9,100 bases of DNA from Caldifarciminota bacterium. GTDB lineage: Bacteria > Hydrothermota > UBA3072 > WFRC01. Below, one piece after another: positions 1 through 4,932 of this stretch. The first letter of the stretch is position 1. Each line of letters opens with the position of its first letter. The translations under genes and the position numbers were made by a program. The stretch spans positions 1 to 9,100 of the forward strand of contig WFRC01000148.1 of NCBI GenBank assembly GCA_015486685.1, read 5' to 3'. Below the pieces are notes generated by a model, which worked only from the letters and a program-made list of their open reading frames with translations, did no database searches and was not told where the DNA came from.

Positions 1-140
1 AGGACTTCAATAACGGTCATTATTCCCAAAAGATAGAATGTGAACATTAAAACTATAGACTTGTCAGGTGTAAAGAAATAGATTAAAGGGAATATTGAAC
101 CCACAAAAATCCTGTATAATTTTCTTGCTTTAATCTTCAT
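1..140 (-). CDS. Membrane protein N-terminus, possibly dolichol/diacylglycerol kinase-like (partial)
   Basis: The reading frame begins at an ATG (138-140) and runs off the left edge after 46 codons without a stop. The start is well supported: an AGGAGG Shine-Dalgarno sequence lies at 145-150, five bases upstream. The peptide opens with a basic stretch (MKIKARKLYR) and then a hydrophobic segment (FVGSIFPLIYFF), a short polar turn (TPDKS) and a second hydrophobic segment (IVLMFTFYLLGIMTVIEV). This is an integral membrane protein. The pattern of a basic RK-x(2)-R lead-in, a G-x(3)-P-L-I-Y-F first helix and a helix ending in E resembles the N-terminus of the SEC59/dolichol kinase and CTP-dependent diacylglycerol kinase group. 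That would fit the downstream location of plsY, another phospholipid gene. The assignment rests on a short hydrophobic stretch and is tentative; the coding call itself is much surer. Confidence 0.7.
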   Translation of the reverse strand, partial: MKIKARKLYRIFVGSIFPLIYFFTPDKSIVLMFTFYLLGIMTVIEV

Positions 141-225
141 TCTTCCTCCTCATTTTTTGTTTTCAATTGTCTCATTTTTTTCGTTTATTTCATTAGTTTA
201 GTCTATTTGGTTTTTTTCGTTCCTT

Positions 226-255
226 CCTGTCATGCTGAGTGAAACGAAGCATCTC
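226..255. repeat. Dispersed intergenic repeat of the TGTCATGCTGAGTGAAACGA type
   Basis: The 30 bases from 226 read CCTGTCATGCTGAG, then TGAAACGAAGCATCTC. From memory, this closely matches a widespread bacterial intergenic repeat (general form GTCATTCTGAGCGAAG followed by CGAAGAATCTC) found in many unrelated lineages. ATGCT (232-236) and AGCAT (248-252) form a 5-bp stem. The better-known variant has ATTCT/AGAAT at the same place, so the pairing is kept while the base changes. There is only one copy in this window, so the family membership is recognition, not proof. Confidence 0.65.
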
Positions 256-268
256 TCTTTTACTTTTC

Positions 269-299
269 CGTATCCGTATCACCATATCATCGTATCACC
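269..299. repeat. Degenerate CGTATC(ACC) tandem module
   Basis: CGTATC occurs at 269-274, CGTATCACC at 275-283 and again CGTATCACC at 291-299, with ATATCAT between the last two. It is a short tandem of a degenerate word. No coding or regulatory role is visible. Confidence 0.6.
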
Positions 300-331
300 G
301 TTTTTCTCATTGTTTTCGTTTATTTTTGCTA

Positions 332-354
332 CCGGCTATCTGCCATCGGCTGTC
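332..354. repeat. Degenerate CGGCTATCTGCCATCGGCTG module
   Basis: The word CGGCTATC is followed at once by TGCCAT and then CGGCTGTC, giving two near copies of an eight-base word. It sits in the 141-379 spacer, next to a TTTTCATT/CTTCATTTTG-type AT-rich word (361-390) that runs into the last codons of plsY. Confidence 0.45.
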
Positions 355-379
355 ATTATCATTTTTCATTTCTCAATCT

Positions 380-964
380 TCATTTTGCATTGTATGATGT
401 TTTTCTCCTCATTTCCTTAATTGCATCAAGATTTGCCAGTGTTCCAACCCCAAGGAAGATTATTAAAGCGGGTAGAAGCCATTTTATTTCCTTATAATAT
501 ATCCCTAAGACTATTAAAAAAGTAATAAGGAATGTCCATATCACCCTTTTTACACTCCTGTTGTTTTTCTGTACAAACCAGTATGCAAAGAGTGCTATAA
601 GAAAACTTTTTGGTAGAATGTAAAGAAATACAGCACTGCTTGTAGAAACCCCTTTGCCTCCCCTGAATTTAAACCATAGAGGCCAACAATGTCCACAAAC
701 AGCACATACACCAGCCATTGTGACCCAGAAATGGGATAGATGGAATATTTTATCAGCAATTATCATTGGGATAATACCCTTTATCATATCAAGAATCCAG
801 ACAAGTGCCCCATATCTTTTCCCCAATTCCCTTCCCACATTTGCTGCTCCGGGATTTTTTGAACCTATTTCAAATATATCCTTTCCCTTTATTTTTGCTA
901 TTACCCCTGCGAACAGGATTGAGCCTAAAAGATAGCCAAAAATAAGAGAAATGGCAATATTCAT
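380..964 (-). CDS. plsY: Glycerol-3-phosphate acyltransferase PlsY
   Basis: PlsY is an inner-membrane enzyme that transfers the acyl group of acyl-phosphate to glycerol-3-phosphate, making lysophosphatidate for phospholipid synthesis. The 194-residue product has the usual family length and several hydrophobic helices. The family motifs are visible: GSKNPGAANVGR at residues 34-45, D-x(2)-KG at 59-63, GHCWPLWFKFRGGKG at 91-105 (conserved His92, Pro95 and the GGKG loop), and a C-terminal GTLAN. The ATG at 964 directly follows the stop codon of the upstream gene (TAG, 965-967) with no gap, so the two are very likely co-transcribed and perhaps translationally coupled; only a weak GGTGGTGG precedes the start. 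The last residues (SYNAK) are encoded by sequence resembling the AT-rich spacer word beyond the stop, so the C-terminal tail may have been altered by repeat invasion. Confidence 0.96.
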   Translation of the reverse strand: MNIAISLIFGYLLGSILFAGVIAKIKGKDIFEIGSKNPGAANVGRELGKRYGALVWILDMIKGIIPMIIADKIFHLSHFWVTMAGVCAVCGHCWPLWFKFRGGKGVSTSSAVFLYILPKSFLIALFAYWFVQKNNRSVKRVIWTFLITFLIVLGIYYKEIKWLLPALIIFLGVGTLANLDAIKEMRRKTSYNAK

Positions 965-1630
965 CTATGAGCCACCACCAAGGAATATGCCCGATGTAAT
1001 AGCGACACCGCCAGGTCTAAAATCAGGTCCGCCAAGAACTTCTGCTCCATCTTCAAATGTCCAATTTGCCTCCTTTGGTAAATAAAGATAGGAAACCTTT
1101 ATGAAGATACTTATAGGCTGAGACTTTTTGTTTTTAATCCAGAATTGGAATATTACCGCAGGTTCAATAGATAATCCGCCTGTTTTTATCGTAGATAACC
1201 GTGCCGGATTACTGATAATATCCTGAAATCTTTCGTCCTTTTGTATGGCTCTAAGTCTTAATTTTACATTAGAAGCGCCTATGCCTAACAAAGGATATAT
1301 GCTCAGTAGTCCGCTCCTAAATAGAGAAGTTCCTAATTCAAAAAAACCTCCACTGAACTCTGATTTAACGCTAATGCTGTCTGTTTCATTGACCATTGTT
1401 CCCTTAAAGCCAAATCCACCTAATAAAATACTTTTTGACATAGCATATCCACCAAGTCCTTGAGTATATATACCTCCTGTAAAATTTATTGAATCCTGCC
1501 CACCGGAATGGAATGCCTGGTTTAAGGTGGTAAAATCAGGGGTTAGATACATTATTTGATAACCCATAAAACCTTTGCTATTTGAACTGCTGCTTTGAGA
1601 AATAAAAAATAAAATCATTAAATATGCCAT
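965..1630 (-). CDS. Putative outer-membrane beta-barrel protein
   Basis: The start at 1630 is firmly set by a full AAGGAGGT Shine-Dalgarno sequence (1635-1642) four bases upstream. The 221-residue product begins with a short hydrophobic run (residues 2-10) then a Ser-rich stretch, which could be a signal peptide. The rest is rich in Gly, Ser and alternating hydrophobic residues (GGIYTQGLGGYA, GGFGFKG, SGGFFELGTSLF, YPLLGIGA), with a C-terminal W-x(8)-VLGGPDFRPGG segment. This texture is typical of small outer-membrane beta-barrel proteins of diderm bacteria. The C-terminus (GIFLGGGS) lacks the terminal aromatic residue seen in many barrels. I recognise no named family and no enzyme motif. It is the first gene of a pair with plsY; a weak promoter (TTAACT, 16 bp, TATATT) can be read on the minus strand in the upstream spacer. 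The coding call is secure; localisation is inference. Confidence 0.8.
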   Translation of the reverse strand: MAYLMILFFISQSSSSNSKGFMGYQIMYLTPDFTTLNQAFHSGGQDSINFTGGIYTQGLGGYAMSKSILLGGFGFKGTMVNETDSISVKSEFSGGFFELGTSLFRSGLLSIYPLLGIGASNVKLRLRAIQKDERFQDIISNPARLSTIKTGGLSIEPAVIFQFWIKNKKSQPISIFIKVSYLYLPKEANWTFEDGAEVLGGPDFRPGGVAITSGIFLGGGS

Positions 1631-1650
1631 AAATACCTCCTTGTTTAATA

Positions 1651-1739
1651 AGTTAGAAGTAGGAAGTGAGAAGTGGGAAGTAAAAAAATCCCAAATCTCA
1701 AATCCAAATAATTCTCGTTAATCGTGATTCGTCAATTGT
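1651..1739. repeat. Composite repeat: GAAGTAGGAAGT word, AAATCYC word, inverted ACAATTRACG word
   Basis: Three low-complexity word families lie end to end. Bases 1651-1681 read as AGAAGTAGGAAGTGAGAAGT followed by GGGAAGT. Bases 1686-1709 are a tandem of AAATCCC, AAATCTC, AAATCC and AAAT. Bases 1714-1739, read on the minus strand, give ACAATTGACGAATCACGATT then AACGAG. The first and third families recur at 8615-8886. At 8738-8800 they occur together in the mirror arrangement, so this is the same composite in the opposite orientation. Confidence 0.8.
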
Positions 1740-1798
1740 AGGAAGAACAAATTTTCTTCTTCCTTTTCCAGAATAACGGTAAAGTTACATTCGTTCAT
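1718..1798 (-). pseudogene. Possible hicB-type antitoxin remnant (26 codons)
   Basis: On the minus strand an ATG (1796-1798), preceded by GGGAAGTGAG, opens a 26-codon frame ending in TAA (1718-1720). The peptide starts MNECNFTVILEKEEENLF. This resembles the first strand of HicB-family antitoxins (general form M-x(3)-F-T-V-x-L-E-x-E-E-G-G-Y), but it then runs into the ACAATTGACG repeat word and stops. None of the rest of HicB and no HicA toxin is visible. A true relic cut off by repeat insertion is one reading; a chance match in a charged peptide is the other. A GGAAGAA/TTCTTCC hairpin (1741-1747 with 1757-1763) falls inside the fragment. Confidence 0.3.
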
Positions 1799-1888
1799 CT
1801 CACTTCCCGTTTTTATTAATATACAAAATTTTTATTCAAAGTTAAGAACTTCTTCGTATTTCCTTCAATCTATTCTTTATGATTTTCC

Positions 1889-2278
1889 TTATAGATTTAT
1901 CTTTTTTATAATAAACTCTTTCACCTTTCTTGCTATTTCCACTGTCTCTTTTGCTTCTTCAATTGTGGGTTCATAAAAATCATCAGGATAACGTACTTCT
2001 ACTCCATAAAATGTAAGTTCTGATATTTTTTCTCTGTCCAAAGTCTCAAATTCTTTATCCTTCTCTATACATAAATTTAGAATAGATTCAAGGTCGTGTG
2101 TCTTTTTTACCCTTATATTAACAAAAGTGAGGTATGCCTTTAAATATTTTTCTACGGCTTGCTCACAATGAAATGTTATGATATCTGTAGGCGCATCTTC
2201 AAACTCCAATAAATGTTCTACAGCCTTCAAATCATTATCTCCTTTTTTCATCCACCGTAGAACAATTTCCTTTTTCAT
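1889..2278 (-). CDS. HEPN-domain protein (candidate toxin of an MNT/HEPN pair)
   Basis: The 129-residue product is an all-helical HEPN-domain protein of the PF05168 type. Residues 36-50 (FHCEQAVEKYLKAYL) match the family's F-H-x-x-Q-A-x-E-K-x-L-K-A core helix. T-H-D-L at 60-63 and the V-R-Y-P-D-D-F-Y-E segment in the C-terminal half are also typical. R56 to H61 forms an R-x(4)-H arrangement like the RNase motif of HEPN toxins, although in this subfamily the His is conserved in many non-toxic members too, so catalysis is not assured. The ATG overlaps the TGA of the upstream nucleotidyltransferase gene by four bases (ATGA, 2275-2278), and a GGAG lies just before it, so the pair is made from one message. 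Established MNT/HEPN pairs act as toxin-antitoxin modules in which the HEPN protein is an RNase and the MNT protein neutralises it. A role in drug or nucleotide metabolism is an older alternative for such pairs. Confidence 0.9.
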   Translation of the reverse strand: MKKEIVLRWMKKGDNDLKAVEHLLEFEDAPTDIITFHCEQAVEKYLKAYLTFVNIRVKKTHDLESILNLCIEKDKEFETLDREKISELTFYGVEVRYPDDFYEPTIEEAKETVEIARKVKEFIIKKINL

Positions 2279-2604
2279 ACTCCAACCCCATTAAAATATA
2301 CCTCATTAGATATTGTATTGGGAATATTCTTCTCACTTTCATATACTTTTTTCTCTTTTATAATTATATCAAATGAGGTAAAAGGAAAATATTGATGAAT
2401 TTTATGTGAAATCTTATTCCAGAGTTTTTTCTTTTCCTTAAAACTCAAATCCTTATCCACAATTACCAGAAAGTCCCAATCACTATCCTCTGAATAATTT
2501 CCTTCGGCACGACTTCCAAATAAAATTACCTTCACCAACCCAATTCTTGCTTTATTTATCTCTCTGTTTATAATTTGCAAAACTGCCTTTTTTATATCTT
2601 CCAC
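2275..2604 (-). CDS. MNT-type minimal nucleotidyltransferase (candidate antitoxin)
   Basis: The product is a minimal nucleotidyltransferase of the DNA polymerase beta superfamily (PF01909). Numbering from the GTG start used here, GSRAEG is at residues 30-35, S-D-W-D at 41-44 supplies the first two catalytic Asp residues, and F-D-I-I at 78-81 supplies the third (Asp79). All catalytic residues are present, so it should be active, for example as an AMP transferase acting on its HEPN partner as shown for MntA/HepT. The start is unusual. A TTG at 2619 gives five more residues but lies at the edge of the promoter spacer with the -10 box just inside the longer frame. An in-frame TGA excludes anything further upstream. 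The GTG at 2604-2602 sits exactly at the predicted transcription start, which implies a leaderless message. It overlaps the HEPN gene by four bases. Confidence 0.85.
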   Translation of the reverse strand: MEDIKKAVLQIINREINKARIGLVKVILFGSRAEGNYSEDSDWDFLVIVDKDLSFKEKKKLWNKISHKIHQYFPFTSFDIIIKEKKVYESEKNIPNTISNEVYFNGVGV

Positions 2605-2610
2605 ACTTCT

Positions 2611-2639
2611 ATTATACAAAAATATTCATCTATTGTCAA
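2611..2639 (-). promoter_or_regulatory. Perfect consensus sigma-70-type promoter of the MNT/HEPN pair
   Basis: On the minus strand TTGACA (2639-2634) is followed by a 17-bp spacer and TATAAT (2616-2611). Both boxes match the consensus at 6 of 6 positions. A six-base discriminator places the likely +1 at G2604, the first base of the in-frame GTG. A near direct repeat, ACAATAGATG and ATAATAGAAG (8 of 10 identical, 21 bp apart), overlaps the -35/spacer and the -10/discriminator, so it could be an operator for autoregulation; that part is speculative. Confidence 0.8.
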
Positions 2640-2663
2640 GCAAAAAAATTGGTGGAAAAAACT

Positions 2664-2710
2664 GAGAGATTGTTCGCTCCCGTTGGTCGCTTATGTCTAC
2701 GGCACTTCGC
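2664..2710. repeat. Possible degraded GAGATTG..TCGCTC-type intergenic repeat
   Basis: The stretch contains GAGATTGTTCGCTCCCGTTG, then GTCGCTTATGTC and CACTTCGC. It is richer in G and C than its surroundings and resembles, imperfectly, the common intergenic repeat with GAGATTGCTTCGTCGC. There is a single copy here and the match is partial, so confidence is low. Confidence 0.3.
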
Positions 2711-2746
2711 TTTTGGCTTAGAATTGCATACTTTTTTCCTTTTTTC

Positions 2747-2847
2747 GGGGTCAGTCTTATAGGTTATAATAGGTTATAAAACTCCGTTTTTTGATTTTGA
2801 ATATCAATGAGTTGTAAATAAACTGATAATTGATAATGACTGACCCC
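2747..2847. repeat. 101-bp palindromic-ended element (REP/MITE-like)
   Basis: GGGGTCAGTC (2747-2756) and GACTGACCCC (2838-2847) are perfect 10-bp inverted repeats. The pairing can be extended inwards with one gap (TTAT against ATAATGA) and outwards through TTTTTTC/GAAAAAA with a six-base offset. Inside the left half TAGGTTATAA is repeated in tandem (2760-2769, 2770-2779); inside the right half TGATAAT is repeated in tandem (2824-2830, 2831-2837). There is no open reading frame of note. GGGGTCAG-ended inverted repeats are, from memory, common around Y1-type REP-associated transposases, so this may be a non-autonomous element mobilised in trans. No transposase is present in the window. Confidence 0.65.
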
Positions 2848-2863
2848 TTTGGTGAAAAAAATC

Positions 2864-2891
2864 TTGATTTTATGGAAAATATTCTTATTTT
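2864..2891 (+). promoter_or_regulatory. Weak candidate promoter of the TPR-pyr operon
   Basis: TTGATT (2864-2869), a 16-bp spacer and TATTTT (2886-2891) match the consensus at 4 of 6 positions each. The predicted +1 is A2898, the first base of the ATG of the TPR gene. That would explain why this gene has no Shine-Dalgarno sequence. The boxes are weak in an AT-rich background, so this is a suggestion only. Confidence 0.25.
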
Positions 2892-2897
2892 GGTATT

Positions 2898-4223
2898 ATG
2901 AGAAAAATTATCGTTATTTTATCAGTTTTTATTATATTGATTTTTCAAGGTTGTGCGTATTATAATACATTTTATAATGCTCGATTGTATTTTGAGAAAG
3001 GGATGCAAGAAAAGGATAGAGGAGGGAGTGGCAAAGGAAATTTTGATAAAAGTGCTGAAAAATGTGGGAAACTCATCAAATTTTATCCAAGGTCAGCGTG
3101 GGTGGATGATGCGATATTTCTTTTAGGTAGGATTTTTCTTGAGGAAGGACAGTATGAGAAGGCAAAGAGGAAATTCAATGAGATTATAATATATTATCCT
3201 AAAAGTTCATATCTTGACGATGCATATCTTTATCTGGGCATTACATATCTTAAATCAGAAGAATTTGATTATGCACTTTTTTACCTGAGAAAATCGGAGG
3301 AGATAGGTGATAAGGATATTAAACAAAAGGCAGATTACTATATCTTAAAGACTTATGTAGAAAAGAAAGATTTGGCAGGTGCCCTTCAAGAAGGCAAAAA
3401 AATAATGGAAGTCTCCAGGGATAATTCACCTGAGTTTATTTTTTTATTAGGTAGGATTAAAGAGATGGAATCGGATCATAAAGGGGCATTAGAGGAGTTT
3501 GAGAAACTATTGAAATTGAAAGGGCAGAATAAGTATGTAGATGAAGCAAAACAAAAAATTGCTGAAATTTTTGTGGAAGAAGGAAAATACGATGAGGCAC
3601 TAAATATATTAAAAGGAATGGACAACAGGGATGTATACCTTGTTAAATCCCATATATTTGAAGGAAAAGGGTTATTTGGAAAGGCTATTGGAACGCTTGA
3701 GGGTGTTATAGATTCACTTCCTGATAAGAAGAAAAAGGCTCAGGTATATTTTGAAATAGGCAGGATATATGAGGAAGATTTGAATAATCTTGAAAAGGCA
3801 AAAGAAAATTATGATAAAACAGGTAGTATGGGGAAATTTGGCGAAATTACCGAGAGTGCATTGCAAAAAAGTGCTTCCATTTCTCTGTTGGAAAAGGTGC
3901 AAAGTGATTCTACGGATACGACAGAAGATAGGGGGAAATCCCAATTTCTTCTGGCAGAACTCTATTTTACGGAACTTCATAAACCAAAAAAGGCAATTAC
4001 CGCATATAAAAGTGTTTACAAAAATTACCCTAAAAGTAAATATGCTCCGAAGGCTGCCTATGCAATAGCATACATTTATGATTTTATTTTACATAACAAT
4101 GAAAAGGCGAAAGATATGTATAGATTTATTGTGAAAACATATCCGGGCACTCCTTACGAAAAAAGGTCAAATAAAAGGTTAAAAAAATTAAATGGTATAT
4201 CAGAGATTGAAAATCGTCCGTAA
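2898..4223 (+). CDS. TPR-repeat lipoprotein, BamD/YbgF-like
   Basis: The 441-residue product has a lipoprotein signal: basic MRK, a hydrophobic run (residues 4-16) and the lipobox F-Q-G-C with the lipidated Cys at 19, followed by AYYNTFYNARLYF. That post-Cys segment is familiar from TPR lipoproteins of FCB-type and WOR-3-type bacteria (recognition from memory). Then come tetratricopeptide-like repeats, for example residues 53-138 (FYPRSAWVDDAIFLLGRIFL, YYPKSSYLDDAYLYLGITYL) and about 345-432 (NYPKSKYAPKAAYAIAYIYD, TYPGTPYEKRSNKRLKKL). The Y-P-x-S-x-Y-x(3)-A spacing is that of BamD/YbgF-type proteins, so a periplasmic scaffold at the outer membrane is likely; substrate and partners are unknown. 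There is no Shine-Dalgarno sequence before the ATG. The last 32 bases overlap pyrK in another frame, so this gene heads the pyr operon. A middle section (about 140-340) holds more degenerate repeats. Confidence 0.88.
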   Translation: MRKIIVILSVFIILIFQGCAYYNTFYNARLYFEKGMQEKDRGGSGKGNFDKSAEKCGKLIKFYPRSAWVDDAIFLLGRIFLEEGQYEKAKRKFNEIIIYYPKSSYLDDAYLYLGITYLKSEEFDYALFYLRKSEEIGDKDIKQKADYYILKTYVEKKDLAGALQEGKKIMEVSRDNSPEFIFLLGRIKEMESDHKGALEEFEKLLKLKGQNKYVDEAKQKIAEIFVEEGKYDEALNILKGMDNRDVYLVKSHIFEGKGLFGKAIGTLEGVIDSLPDKKKKAQVYFEIGRIYEEDLNNLEKAKENYDKTGSMGKFGEITESALQKSASISLLEKVQSDSTDTTEDRGKSQFLLAELYFTELHKPKKAITAYKSVYKNYPKSKYAPKAAYAIAYIYDFILHNNEKAKDMYRFIVKTYPGTPYEKRSNKRLKKLNGISEIENRP

Positions 4224-4932
4224 AGAGGTTATAGGCGAGTATATAAAGATTTCGCTGAAGGGTAGAGAAATTGCAAAAGATGCCTTACCCGGAAACTTTA
4301 TTATGGTAAAGCCTGATGATAGGAATGACCCTCTTCTACCAAGACCATTTGCTATACTTGATACAGATGAAGAGATATTTGATATATTAATTAAGGTAAA
4401 AGGTAGAGGGACGAGAATTATCTCCGAAAGACCTGTGGGTGATTTTTTGTTTATACTTGGGCCTTCAGGTAAACCATTTATCCCTTCAGAAAGGGGGATT
4501 TTAATTGGAGGTGGGATTGGGATTGCATCCTTGATTTTTCTCAGTAAGTTTATGAAAGGAGGAATTGTTTTCTTAGGAGCAAAAACAAGGGATGGAATTT
4601 TTGGCAAAGAAATATTGGAAAAGAGAAATTTTGATACTCATATTTTCACAGAAGATGGCTCTCTGGGTGAAAAGGGATTGGTTATTAATGGATTAAAAAA
4701 GGTTTTACAAAGAGATGTGTCTGTGCCTATATTCGGGTGTGGACCTTTACCTATGCTTAAATGGTTAAAGACATTTTCAGAGAAGGAGGGTATGAAAACA
4801 TATTTATTCCTGGAAGAAAGGATGGCGTGCGGTATGGGTGTATGTAAAGGTTGTGCTGTAAGAACGACATCGGGGTATAAACTTGTATGTAAAGATGGTC
4901 CTGTCTTTCTGGCTGAGGATGTGATATTATGA
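4192..4932 (+). CDS. pyrK: Dihydroorotate dehydrogenase electron-transfer subunit PyrK
   Basis: PyrK carries FAD and a [2Fe-2S] cluster and passes electrons from PyrD to NAD+. The 246-residue product shows, in order, the FAD-binding barrel with P-G-N-F-I-M-V (33-39) and L-L-P-R-P-F-A-I (48-55), K-G-R-G-T (70-74), G-P-S-G (90-93), and the nucleotide-binding loop G-G-G-I-G-I-A (106-112). The C-terminal cluster ligands are Cys213, Cys218, Cys221 and Cys233 (C-x4-C-x2-C-x11-C). All four are present, so the subunit should be functional. The ATG at 4192 lies 32 bases inside the end of the TPR gene. An in-frame TTG at 4207 would shorten the N-terminus by five residues and reduce the overlap, but ATG is preferred. 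The stop overlaps pyrD by four bases (ATGA). Confidence 0.95.
   Translation: MVYQRLKIVRKEVIGEYIKISLKGREIAKDALPGNFIMVKPDDRNDPLLPRPFAILDTDEEIFDILIKVKGRGTRIISERPVGDFLFILGPSGKPFIPSERGILIGGGIGIASLIFLSKFMKGGIVFLGAKTRDGIFGKEILEKRNFDTHIFTEDGSLGEKGLVINGLKKVLQRDVSVPIFGCGPLPMLKWLKTFSEKEGMKTYLFLEERMACGMGVCKGCAVRTTSGYKLVCKDGPVFLAEDVIL

Larger units (their letters stand above)
171..325. repeat. 20-bp direct repeat bracketing other spacer repeats
   Basis: CTCATTTTTTTCGTTTATTT at 171-190 recurs as CTCATTGTTTTCGTTTATTT at 306-325, with 19 of 20 bases identical and starts 135 bp apart. Between the copies lie the GTCATGCTGAG-type element (226-255) and the CGTATC module (269-299). The copies could be members of another dispersed repeat family or the result of a local duplication; the window cannot decide. 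Confidence 0.7.

Noticed and set aside
95..120. TTGAAC and TATAAT on the + strand near 95-120
   Set aside because: The spacing is only 14 bp, and the boxes lie inside a minus-strand gene with no + strand gene downstream.
232..420. Open frame on the + strand starting MLSETKHLS
   Set aside because: It begins in the TGTCATGCTGAG repeat and runs through repeat words and the antisense end of plsY. Such SETKHL-type peptides are a known artefact of this repeat.
1741..1767. GGAAGAA/TTCTTCC hairpin followed by TTTT as a terminator
   Set aside because: In the + direction no gene lies upstream for it to end; in the - direction no T-run follows.
1840..1950. Minus-strand frame reading ERVYYKKDKSIRKIIKNRLK past the HEPN stop
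   Set aside because: It is an alternative frame of the HEPN 3' end that stays open a little longer, with no start codon or ribosome-binding site and a composition explained by A-rich DNA.
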